Translations under genes and position numbers: made by a program
Assembly (NCBI GenBank): GCA_014384515.1
Contig: JACNFS010000135.1
Location: forward strand, 1 to 5,562
Direction of reading: 5' to 3'
DNA: 5,562 nt
DNA from: Dehalococcoidia bacterium
GTDB taxonomy: Bacteria > Chloroflexota > Dehalococcoidia > GIF9 > UBA5629
In this document: in pieces, positions 1 to 4,930 of the stretch
How positions within the stretch are numbered: position 1 is the stretch's first letter
How the letters are laid out: every line of letters begins with the position of its first letter
The notes under the pieces: model-generated
What the model was told of the DNA's origin: nothing
The model's database searches: none
Seen by the model: the letters and a program-made list of their open reading frames with translations, nothing else

Positions 1-2
1 GT

Positions 3-89
3 GCCCAAAGAGAGTTCCTGACAGTCTATGCTCAGGAGTGCAACCAGTGGGGATATACGTGGCCTTTCGATACGGAAGACGTGGCATAG
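3..89 (+). CDS. C-terminal end of an unrecognised protein (partial)
   Basis: The third plus-strand frame is open from the window edge to a TAG at 87-89 and gives 28 residues ending in WGYTWPFDTEDVA. The peptide has a protein-like composition (aromatic, acidic and polar residues mixed), while the other two plus frames look less natural, so this is probably the tail of a gene that starts outside the window. I do not recognise the family and no domain can be judged from so short a piece. A G/C hairpin followed by a T run lies about 70 bases downstream and could end its transcript. A chance open frame of this length cannot be excluded. Confidence 0.4.
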   Translation, partial: AQREFLTVYAQECNQWGYTWPFDTEDVA

Positions 90-157
90 CCTGCGAAAAC
101 TTACCCTAGCGGACTGCAGACCGCCACACTCGGCATAACCAAACACTTGGCTCTATC

Positions 158-181
158 CTCCCCAGGGTAGGGGCATTTTTT
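158..181 (+). terminator. Possible weak intrinsic terminator
   Basis: A short CCCC/GGGG stem (160-163 with 170-173, six-base loop) is followed within two bases by six T residues (176-181). The stem is only four base pairs, so termination would be inefficient. Its position after the partial gene and before the membrane-protein/SIR2 unit fits a boundary between transcripts. Confidence 0.3.
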
Positions 182-241
182 GGAAATATGTCCCAAAACA
201 CAAAACTATGGTGTAATTGAGAAGGGCTAAAATAGCTTATG

Positions 242-284
242 AGAATGGCAATTCTGGCAAGTAATCACCGATGATCATCACCGA
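242..284. repeat. Cluster of short palindromes and a direct repeat upstream of the SIR2 unit
   Basis: Three small symmetric elements lie just before the ribosome binding site of the membrane-protein gene. AGAAT/ATTCT form a five-base inverted repeat around GGCA (242-255). GATGATCATC is a perfect ten-base palindrome (270-279). ATCACCGA occurs twice in direct orientation (264-271 and 277-284), 13 bases apart. A position between the likely promoter and the start codon would suit an operator, but no regulator gene is visible here. I found no convincing -35/-10 pair nearby; TAAAAT at 228-233 is the best -10-like hexamer. Confidence 0.3.
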
Positions 285-302
285 ATTTGATAGGAGGTCA
301 CA

Positions 303-611
303 ATGAACATAGAGATAAGAGAGTCCATTGCATGGGTTCTTACAGGTGTTGAATTGCTTTTCATAATTTACGAGCATTTAATTCACCGTGACTTCAAGAA
401 CAAGGTTAAGGGGTGGCACGCTTGTGTCAATGGGATAGCACATACCTGTACCAGCTTAGAAAAAGACTGTGAAGGAGATAAGATAAGGTCAGTCGCAGCC
501 GCTGGTGCAGCAGTAAAGATGATTGCCTTACAGGCACATACCCTTGATGCAAGCATGAAGGCTGCGGTGGAGAGACCTACACTCTTAAAAAGGTTGATTA
601 GAGAAAATTGA
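303..611 (+). CDS. Small single-pass membrane protein, first gene of the SIR2 unit
   Basis: The gene encodes 102 residues of unknown family. The start is well supported: AGGAGGT at 292-298 lies four bases before the ATG. Residues about 9-27 form one hydrophobic segment with an acidic residue (E17) inside it. It is followed by the basic stretch RDFKNKVKG, which by the positive-inside rule puts the C-terminus in the cytoplasm. The rest looks helical, with an Ala-rich segment around residues 64-78 and a basic end. The SIR2 gene begins 16 bases downstream with its own Shine-Dalgarno site, so the two are very likely co-transcribed. I infer a membrane anchor, sensor or regulator for the SIR2 protein; nothing in the sequence proves interaction. 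Arginine codons are mostly AGA/AGG (5 of 6), unlike smpB further along, which hints at horizontal origin. Confidence 0.75.
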   Translation: MNIEIRESIAWVLTGVELLFIIYEHLIHRDFKNKVKGWHACVNGIAHTCTSLEKDCEGDKIRSVAAAGAAVKMIALQAHTLDASMKAAVERPTLLKRLIREN

Positions 612-627
612 GAGGAGGGAAGGTAAC

Positions 628-1620
628 ATGAATCGTGGAACACTTTCATTGTTTACTGGTGCTGGTTTTACCTACAACTTCGGGGCTCCTTTAGCCCAAA
701 CAATGTGGTCGTGGATCTTTAACCAACCGCGAATTCAGTCTTCCCGGAAGCTAGTACGGCTACTGCAGAACAACCTCGACTACGAGGGCGCATACTACTC
801 CGTCATGACCGGTGGTTACACCGATGCTGAAAAGGACGCTATGCGACTTGCCATGTCTGAAGCCTACGAAAAGGTCGATGAGATAGTGAGGAGCCCCGAG
901 ATCGGCGAGTGCACGATACACGGGGTTAACATCGAACGCGTCCAGAAATTGATAGCTGGGTTCGCGGGTAGCACCGGGAATCCAGGTTACTTTTTTACAC
1001 TTAACCAAGACTTGTTTATTGAGAGAAATTACTACAATGGACCGAAGCTTCATGTCCCTGGCGTTCCTCCAGATAGGCGCTGGTTTGATGTGAATTACTT
1101 CGTCCCGTTGAGCGCTAGAGACTTCAGACGAATACCAGGTCAAGAAGAACTCGAAGACATAAAGAGAAATCCACCTGTGTCCCCGTTCTATTACATAAAG
1201 CTACATGGCTCATATAACTGGAGATCCGACGAGCAATCTGAATATATGGTCATCGGCCGCAACAAAGACGAGATGATCGACCGAGAACCTTTACTCGCGT
1301 GGTATCTCAGCGTTTTCAAAGAGGTGGTATCTTCTGACAACGCGCATCTAATGATTATCGGCTATAGCTTCAGCGACGCGCACATCAATGGAATCATAGC
1401 TTCAGCAGTCAGAAAGCGGGGCTTAAAGCTTCACATCATCTCACCTCAATCCCCAAAGTCACTGCGTGATTCATTGAAAGAAAAACCTCAGATTGACGGG
1501 TTATGGGAGGGCCTGAGTGGCTACTATCCCTACAAGCTAAAAGAAATATTCCCCACTGGCCACAGTGAAACGGAGATCTGGAAAGCAATTGAAGAGCAGT
1601 TCTTCCGTCGGGAACTATAG
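628..1620 (+). CDS. SIR2-fold protein, probable NAD-hydrolysing (defence-type) enzyme
   Basis: The 330-residue protein carries the motifs of the SIR2-like family in order: a nucleotide-binding GAGFT (residues 11-15), TLNQD (124-128, catalytic-type Asn126), KLHGS with His193, and GYSFSDAHIN (245-254). The last motif is typical of the SIR2_2-like bacterial branch. It has a single cysteine, so the four-cysteine zinc site of deacetylase sirtuins is absent. This favours NAD cleavage, as in the SIR2 effectors ThsA, DSR1/DSR2 and SIR2-APAZ. It has no SLOG, NTPase, STAND or APAZ extension; only about 75 residues follow the last motif. The Shine-Dalgarno site GGAGGG (615-620) fixes the ATG. It follows the small membrane-protein gene by 16 bases, forming a two-gene unit with no HerA, TIR or Argonaute neighbour in view. 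The fold is well supported; NADase activity and a defence role are inference. Confidence 0.85.
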   Translation: MNRGTLSLFTGAGFTYNFGAPLAQTMWSWIFNQPRIQSSRKLVRLLQNNLDYEGAYYSVMTGGYTDAEKDAMRLAMSEAYEKVDEIVRSPEIGECTIHGVNIERVQKLIAGFAGSTGNPGYFFTLNQDLFIERNYYNGPKLHVPGVPPDRRWFDVNYFVPLSARDFRRIPGQEELEDIKRNPPVSPFYYIKLHGSYNWRSDEQSEYMVIGRNKDEMIDREPLLAWYLSVFKEVVSSDNAHLMIIGYSFSDAHINGIIASAVRKRGLKLHIISPQSPKSLRDSLKEKPQIDGLWEGLSGYYPYKLKEIFPTGHSETEIWKAIEEQFFRREL

Positions 1621-1718
1621 AGCCAATGCAACCCATTTCACTGCCTCCCAACTTCAGACTATATATCTTATGTATTTTTAGGGCATACTGAAGGGCCCTC
1701 TAAAGGCTTGGGGGGCTT

Positions 1719-1730
1719 GAATGATCATTC
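1719..1730. repeat. Perfect 12-base palindrome GAATGATCATTC
   Basis: The site is fully self-complementary over 12 bases. Its core ATGATCAT also occurs at 271-278 within the palindrome before the membrane-protein gene, so one copy stands on each side of the SIR2 unit. It could be a dimeric repressor site or a module boundary mark; two copies of an eight-base core are weak evidence for either. Confidence 0.4.
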
Positions 1731-1736
1731 TTAACC

Positions 1737-1784
1737 GGCACTGAGTCCTCGTTGGCTTCTCCGCTGTAGTGTCTCCCCAGTGCC
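1737..1784 (+). repeat. Seven-base inverted repeat GGCACTG/CAGTGCC
   Basis: GGCACTG (1737-1743) and CAGTGCC (1778-1784) are perfectly complementary and separated by 34 bases. Inner pairing can add GAG (1743-1745) with CTC (1773-1775) only across a two-base bulge. No T run follows, so it is not a standard terminator. It could be a stem at the 3' end of the SIR2 transcript or chance. Confidence 0.25.
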
Positions 1785-1803
1785 CTGTTCCTGATTGTCG
1801 CGC

Positions 1804-1832
1804 TTGCCTACGTTTATAATGTGTGCTAAAAT
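1804..1832 (+). promoter_or_regulatory. Probable sigma70 promoter of the protease-smpB operon
   Basis: TTGCCT (1804-1809) and TAAAAT (1827-1832) are separated by exactly 17 bases, and the -10 is preceded by TGC, giving an extended -10. Initiation would fall near 1839 and leave a leader of about 85 bases before the ATG at 1924. A TATAAT also occurs at 1815-1820, but its best upstream hexamer is badly spaced, so I prefer the first pair. Confidence 0.55.
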
Positions 1833-1923
1833 AACCTTGGCTGTGGCCGGGACAGGCAGCAGAGAACGCGTCCCTTGTAATCCCCTACCAGAGCGGTTAT
1901 GTCAAATCGGAGGAGTAAGTCAG

Positions 1924-3144
1924 ATGTCTAGGTTGTTGCACGGTTGTCTCAGATTAACGATTGTGGCTCTACTGGTAGCCCTGGTCACCAGCGTGGCGTT
2001 TCTAGCGGGCTTTGCGGTGCGGGCCTCCCTAACACCTGGTCCCACTACTGTGGCTGCGGGGCCTGCTGGCAGTGAGGAAAGAGCCTTCCGCGTCTTCTGG
2101 GAGGCCTGGCATATTTTGGAACACGATTTCTACGGTGACCTGCCTGATGCTCAGGAGATGACCTATAGTGCTGTCCGTGGAGTGATAGATAGTCTCGACG
2201 ATCAATACACCGCTTTCTTGGATCCCGAGATGGCCGCTATAGTCAGAGAGGACATGTCGGGCGCTTTCGATGGTATTGGCGCTGTGGTCAACATGAACGA
2301 CGATGGCCAGTTGGAGATTATCCGGACCTTTGGGGACAAGCCGGCGGCGCGGGCTGGGCTTAAGCCGGGTGACATAGTCCTCGCTGTGGGCGACACGGCC
2401 ATTGAAAAAATGAGCGTCTTCGAGGCCGTGGCCCTGATTCGGGGGCCAGCAGGCAGCGTAGCTCGCCTCACGATAAAGCGCCAGGGTGTCGAGGAGCCAT
2501 TCATTGTCGAAGTAGTCCGGCAAAAAATCGAGATGCCCATTGTGGAATCCAGGATGCTGGATGACGATATTGCCTATCTCAAACTTTCCGAATTTAATGC
2601 CCAGGCTGCGAGCAAGCTCAAAGCAGATCTGCAATCCCTGCTGGCCGAGGAACCAAGGGGTCTGATCTTCGATCTGCGTGACAATCCAGGGGGCTTTTTG
2701 GACGTAGCCGTAGAGATAGGCAGCCAATTTGTTAGCGAGGGGTCTATCCTTGTGGAGAGACTTAAGGATGGCCAGGATAGAGATTACCCTGCCCAAAGCG
2801 GCGGTCTGGCCACTGATATACCTTTGGTGGTTCTGGTCAATGGGGCCAGTGCCAGCGCCTCGGAGATCGTGGCCGGTGCTATTCAGGACGCTGATCGAGG
2901 CATCCTGATCGGTGAGCAGACGCTAGGCAAGGGATCGGTCCAGCTTTCCCATTACCTTAGCGATGGCTCCGAGTTACGGGTTACCTTTGCTCGCTGGTTT
3001 ACACCCAAGGGACGTGCCATTCATGAGGAGGGTCTTTCCCCTGACATCCAGGTGGACATGACCGAGGAGGACATCAAAGCTGGCCGCGATCCACAACTAC
3101 AGCGCGCCATTGAGTATTTGCGGGGATTAGCAGATGGTGGGTAA
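1924..3144 (+). CDS. ctpA: S41 family C-terminal processing protease (Ctp/Prc type), membrane-anchored
   Basis: The 406-residue enzyme is a serine protease that removes C-terminal segments or degrades proteins with nonpolar C-termini on the outer face of the membrane. Residues about 11-31 are a signal anchor. A PDZ domain covers about 110-192 (FDGIGAVV at its start, GLKPGDIVLAVG inside). The S41 domain contains RDNPGG (252-257), the serine motif SASAS and TLGKGSVQ. Ser311, Asp322 and Lys336 have the same spacing as Ser430, Asp441 and Lys455 of E. coli Prc, so the enzyme looks active. The start is ATG 1924 with GGAGGAG at 1909-1915; the frame extends further upstream, but beyond the promoter. 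Its last 11 bases overlap smpB, implying co-transcription and translational coupling. E. coli Tsp/Prc degrades tmRNA-tagged proteins in the periplasm, so linkage to smpB and ssrA may be functional (inference). Confidence 0.93.
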   Translation: MSRLLHGCLRLTIVALLVALVTSVAFLAGFAVRASLTPGPTTVAAGPAGSEERAFRVFWEAWHILEHDFYGDLPDAQEMTYSAVRGVIDSLDDQYTAFLDPEMAAIVREDMSGAFDGIGAVVNMNDDGQLEIIRTFGDKPAARAGLKPGDIVLAVGDTAIEKMSVFEAVALIRGPAGSVARLTIKRQGVEEPFIVEVVRQKIEMPIVESRMLDDDIAYLKLSEFNAQAASKLKADLQSLLAEEPRGLIFDLRDNPGGFLDVAVEIGSQFVSEGSILVERLKDGQDRDYPAQSGGLATDIPLVVLVNGASASASEIVAGAIQDADRGILIGEQTLGKGSVQLSHYLSDGSELRVTFARWFTPKGRAIHEEGLSPDIQVDMTEEDIKAGRDPQLQRAIEYLRGLADGG

Positions 3145-3604
3145 GGAGAAAACGATCGCCACCAATCGCAAGGCACGCCACGATTACTTCGTTGATGAGA
3201 CCTACGAGGCTGGGATCATCCTCACTGGCACGGAGATCAAATCAGCACGAGCTGGGCGTGTCAATTTGCGGGATAGTTATGTCCAGGTAAAAAACGGCGA
3301 GCTTTGGCTGATAGATACCCACATCGCTCCATATCAGCAGGCTGGGCGTAACAGCCACGAGCCCAAGCGCCCCCGCAAGCTGCTCATGCACCGCCGCGAG
3401 ATCAACCGTTTGCAGGGCAAGGTGCAAGAGAAGGGTTACACCATCATTCCCCTGCGCCTTTATCTCAGGAATAACAAGTGGGCCAAGGTAGAGATCGCCC
3501 TGGCTCGCGGCAAGAAGCTCTACGACAAGCGCCAGGCCATCCGCAAGCACGATGCCGAGCGGGAGATGGAGCGTGCGCTGGCCGGGCGGAGCAAGAGGTT
3601 ATGA
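3134..3604 (+). CDS. smpB: SsrA-binding protein SmpB
   Basis: SmpB binds the tRNA-like end of tmRNA and places it in the A site of stalled ribosomes, where its C-terminal tail occupies the empty mRNA channel. The 156 residues show the whole family pattern: TIATNRKARHDYF at the start, YEAGIILTGTEIKSARAGRV, the SYV-x-V-x-NGELWL strand, HIAPY, and a basic C-terminal tail beginning ARGKKLYDKRQAIRK. Length is normal. The ATG lies inside the protease gene, 8 bases before that gene's stop codon, with only a weak G-rich ribosome site (GGGG at 3122-3125), so expression probably depends on coupling to protease translation. Its partner RNA gene ssrA lies about 790 bases downstream, separated by a toxin-antitoxin pair. 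No terminator is visible after the stop codon, so read-through into the pair is possible. Confidence 0.98.
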   Translation: MVGKEKTIATNRKARHDYFVDETYEAGIILTGTEIKSARAGRVNLRDSYVQVKNGELWLIDTHIAPYQQAGRNSHEPKRPRKLLMHRREINRLQGKVQEKGYTIIPLRLYLRNNKWAKVEIALARGKKLYDKRQAIRKHDAEREMERALAGRSKRL

Positions 3605-3637
3605 CAACATTTCAAGAGGCCATTATGGAATTAAGAC

Positions 3638-3666
3638 TTGACAAATGCACGAGAAGGCGCTATAAT
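3638..3666 (+). promoter_or_regulatory. Perfect consensus sigma70 promoter of the toxin-antitoxin pair
   Basis: TTGACA (3638-3643) and TATAAT (3661-3666) match the consensus at all 12 positions and are separated by the optimal 17 bases. Initiation near 3673 leaves a leader of about 30 bases with GGGAGGG (3689-3695) before the antitoxin ATG. Antitoxins of this kind usually repress their own promoter, which would fit so strong a site, but I see no clear palindromic operator over it. Confidence 0.9.
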
Positions 3667-3703
3667 ACAATTAAACAGACAAGCAAACGGGAGGGTAGTC
3701 GTC

Positions 3704-4027
3704 ATGATGGTTAGAGCATTGCCCATATTGCCAATTAGCGATTTGCGAACCAAAGCGAGGGAGCTCTTGGCAAGGGTTAAGGAGGAACCTGTAGTAATCA
3801 CTCAGAGGAGCAGGCCAGAGGCCGTGGTGGTGGACTACGAGAGCTATAACGAGATGGTTGCCCGGCTGGAGGTCTTGGAAGATACCAGGGATGCCCTCAT
3901 TATCGAGAGGGTGCTGGCTACCGCTGGCGAGTTCTACAGCGTTGAAGAAGCGCTTGCCGATTATGAGCAGTCCACCGGGGTTAAGATAAGCCCCGAAGAC
4001 CTGATGCGGGGGGCAGAAAGTGTATAG
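3704..4027 (+). CDS. Type II antitoxin, Phd/YefM family
   Basis: The product has 107 residues and begins MMVRALPILPISDLRTKAR. The N-terminal half has the Phd/YefM DNA-binding pattern: PISDLRTKARELLARV, then PVVITQRSRPEAVVVDYESYNEMV, followed by a helix reaching LEVLED at about residue 60. The acidic C-terminal part, including EEALADYEQSTG, is probably the toxin-binding segment. Family members neutralise the partner toxin and repress their own operon. The start is ATG 3704 (an adjacent ATG at 3707 is possible) with GGGAGGG eight bases upstream; the longer frame back to 3638 begins inside the -35 element and cannot be translated from this promoter. The gene overlaps the toxin by 8 bases. Arginine codons are AGA/AGG in 7 of 10 cases against 2 of 20 in smpB, consistent with separate origin. 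Confidence 0.92.
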   Translation: MMVRALPILPISDLRTKARELLARVKEEPVVITQRSRPEAVVVDYESYNEMVARLEVLEDTRDALIIERVLATAGEFYSVEEALADYEQSTGVKISPEDLMRGAESV

Positions 4028-4295
4028 CCTGCAAATAGAGGAGCGGGTGGTCAAAGAGATGCGGCGATACCCGTCCAAGATCTACAAGCAGGTTATGAGA
4101 AAAGTGATCGGGCTTCAGTTCAACCCTCGGCCCCACGACAGCGAAAAGAAGGGCAAGGGCTACACAGTAGACACTGGGGAGTATCGTGTCTTTTACGTTA
4201 TTGGCTACCAGGAGCAGTTGGTAAGAGTGCTTATTGTGGGCAACCGCAACAACGATGCGATCTACAAACAGGTCAAGAGATTAGGACTTTTATAG
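4020..4295 (+). CDS. RelE/ParE superfamily toxin, probably a ribosome-dependent mRNA endonuclease
   Basis: The 91-residue protein has the RelE fold pattern: an N-terminal strand (YSLQIEERVVKEM), two helices, a basic loop (KKGKGY, 43-48), GEYRVFYVI (53-61), and VLIVGNRNNDAIYKQV near the end. Arg56, Arg76 and Tyr82 are spaced exactly like catalytic Arg61, Arg81 and Tyr87 of E. coli RelE, which favours mRNA cleavage at the ribosomal A site over ParE-type gyrase inhibition. The lysines of the active site are not at identical spacing. Translation starts at GTG 4020, inside the antitoxin gene (8-base overlap), with a G-rich site at 4008-4013. The non-ATG start and coupling should keep toxin below antitoxin. 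It stands between smpB and ssrA, whose products rescue ribosomes stalled on cleaved mRNA. Confidence 0.9.
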   Translation: MYSLQIEERVVKEMRRYPSKIYKQVMRKVIGLQFNPRPHDSEKKGKGYTVDTGEYRVFYVIGYQEQLVRVLIVGNRNNDAIYKQVKRLGLL

Positions 4296-4351
4296 CCGAA
4301 CAAGAAACGGGACCGCCAAGTTCGGGGCGAACCCTCTCCTGGTGGCGCAAG

Positions 4352-4380
4352 TTGCAAAGAATCCAGAGGTATGCTATAAT
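4352..4380 (+). promoter_or_regulatory. Promoter of ssrA (tmRNA)
   Basis: TTGCAA (4352-4357) and a perfect TATAAT (4375-4380) are 17 bases apart, with TGC directly before the -10 (extended -10). Initiation near 4387 would give a short 5' extension before the mature end at 4393, as expected for an RNase P-processed precursor. The RNA therefore need not depend on transcription from the toxin-antitoxin promoter. Confidence 0.85.
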
Positions 4381-4392
4381 CTAACTGCAATT

Positions 4393-4759
4393 GGGGATGA
4401 AAGGTCTCGACAGGGAAGGCTGGCCAAGGATTGCAAGCCGAGGTGCCCTACCCTCGTCAAACAAGGGCAAATAAAGATAACAGGCGAACCTCAACTCGCC
4501 CTGGCTGCCTAAGAACAGCCACGTCTGACCAGGTCTCCTCCCGATAGGCCTGGATCAGATGCCATAGAAATCGGGGTGCGGTGTCCTGGATGCCGATAAA
4601 GGGCATCAAAGCCCAGGTCACAAAACCTGGATCGGCTAGTTCAAACCAGACCCTGTTGGTCGGGGCTGGTTTGAACGAAAAGCAAAAGGCCGACTAAGCT
4701 TGTAGCATATCCTGGACCGAACTCTCTGGACGCGGGTTCGATTCCCGCCATCTCCACCA
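4393..4759 (+). ncRNA. ssrA: Transfer-messenger RNA (tmRNA)
   Basis: This one-piece tmRNA of 367 bases enters stalled ribosomes with SmpB, accepts alanine and supplies a short reading frame that tags the nascent protein. The 5' GGGGATG pairs with CATCTCC (4749-4755) as a seven-pair acceptor stem containing the third-position G-U pair that marks alanine acceptors. CCA is encoded (4757-4759). The T arm is GCGGG/CCCGC (4732-4736, 4744-4748) with loop TTCGATT. Pseudoknot PK1 is clear: CGAGG 4439-4443 pairs with CCTCG 4452-4456, and GCCCT 4445-4449 with AGGGC 4464-4468. PK2 follows the tag: TCTGA-CCAGG (4524-4533) pairs with CCTGG-A-TCAGA (4549-4559), and CCCGAT (4540-4545) with ATCGGG (4570-4575). 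A ten-pair helix (4640-4649 with 4666-4675) leads back to the tRNA-like domain. It has its own promoter and terminator. Confidence 0.97.
4483..4512 (+). other. tmRNA tag reading frame, GEPQLALAA plus TAA stop
   Basis: The frame ending LALAA-stop is the only one giving a standard degradation tag. It starts most plausibly at GGC 4483, 14 bases after the end of pseudoknot PK1, giving GEPQLALAA. A glycine resume codon is unusual; most tmRNAs resume on an alanine codon. From memory, the Dehalococcoides tag also begins Gly-Glu-Arg, which supports this placement. The frame is open further upstream, so the exact resume point is an inference from spacing to PK1 and from that resemblance. The LAA end is what ClpXP and tail-specific proteases recognise. 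Confidence 0.8.
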
Positions 4760-4762
4760 ACT

Positions 4763-4805
4763 AAAATGCCTGTAGGGATCCCCTACCCCTACAGGCATTT
4801 TGTTT
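4763..4805 (+). terminator. Strong intrinsic terminator of ssrA
   Basis: A perfect 15-pair stem (4763-4777 with 4787-4801) closes a nine-base loop three bases after the mature CCA end and finishes in TTTTGTTT. Because the stem starts with AAAA, it could also act on the minus strand for the convergent CYTH-like gene. The 3' arm contains a CCCTAC tandem (4781-4786 and 4787-4792), so a smaller alternative hairpin with GTAGGG (4772-4777) is possible. Confidence 0.92.
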
Positions 4806-4846
4806 GACAATTATTGGGCCGACACGGCAGTCAGTTGCTATCATTA

Positions 4847-4918
4847 CTTCGCATAGCCTATTTTCCCTTTCAGATTCTTTAGTAAAATGGATATAAAGCG
4901 AGTTCTGGCTACGCGAAG
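4847..4918. repeat. Near-perfect 12-base inverted repeat between ssrA and the CYTH-like gene
   Basis: CTTCGCATAGCC (4847-4858) is complementary to GGCTACGCGAAG (4907-4918) at 11 of 12 positions, the odd pair being a G-T wobble in RNA. Forty-eight AT-rich bases lie between the arms. It sits just past the stop codon of the minus-strand gene. No T run follows on either strand, so it is not a standard terminator; it could protect a 3' end or be the remnant of a small mobile repeat. Confidence 0.4.
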
Positions 4919-4930
4919 GATGTGAGGAAA

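Larger units (their letters stand above)
1621..1923. other. Non-coding interval between the SIR2 gene and the protease gene
   Basis: About 300 bases contain no supported gene. After the SIR2 stop codon there is no clear hairpin-plus-T terminator, although an AT-rich stretch (1661-1680) and the eight-base palindrome AGGGCCCT (1692-1699) follow. Next come a 12-base palindrome and a seven-base inverted repeat, listed separately, then the probable protease promoter. A leader of roughly 85 bases follows, in which GGGAC (1849-1853) can pair with GTCCC (1870-1874). The protease frame is open back to a TTG at 1795, but that codon lies upstream of the promoter, so the extension is not translated. Confidence 0.6.

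Noticed and set aside
628..1620. SIR2 protein as a deacetylase sirtuin or as Thoeris ThsA
   Set aside because: Only one cysteine is present, so there is no zinc site as in deacetylases. There is no C-terminal SLOG domain and no TIR gene beside it, so ThsA does not fit.
1795..1923. N-terminal extension of the protease to TTG 1795
   Set aside because: The codon lies upstream of the probable promoter, has no ribosome site, and would put 43 residues before a normal signal anchor. ATG 1924 has GGAGGAG at ideal distance.
2029..2796. Long minus-strand open frame of 255 codons
   Set aside because: It lies wholly antisense to the protease gene, whose PDZ domain, catalytic residues and ribosome site are all clear; the antisense product has no recognisable domain or ribosome site.
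3638..3703. N-terminal extension of the antitoxin to TTG 3638
   Set aside because: The TTG is the first half of the perfect -35 element, and transcription starts about 35 bases later, so this codon is not in the message from that promoter.
3478..3714. Plus-strand open frame of 78 codons across the end of smpB
   Set aside because: It is out of frame with smpB over most of its length, has an arginine-rich shadow composition and runs through the toxin-antitoxin promoter.
4296..4345. Terminator after the toxin gene (CCGAAC/GTTCGG at 4296-4301 and 4320-4325; GTTCG-GGG-CGAAC at 4320-4332)
   Set aside because: The stems are five to six pairs, compete with each other and have no following T run, so termination is not supported.
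4723..4759. Stand-alone tRNA gene suggested by the T arm and CCA end
   Set aside because: The acceptor 5' strand is 330 bases upstream and no anticodon arm exists; these are the 3' bases of the tmRNA.
4804..4844. Promoter beginning with TTGACA at 4804
   Set aside because: The nearest -10-like hexamer (TATCAT, 4839-4844) is 29 bases away, and no plus-strand gene follows.
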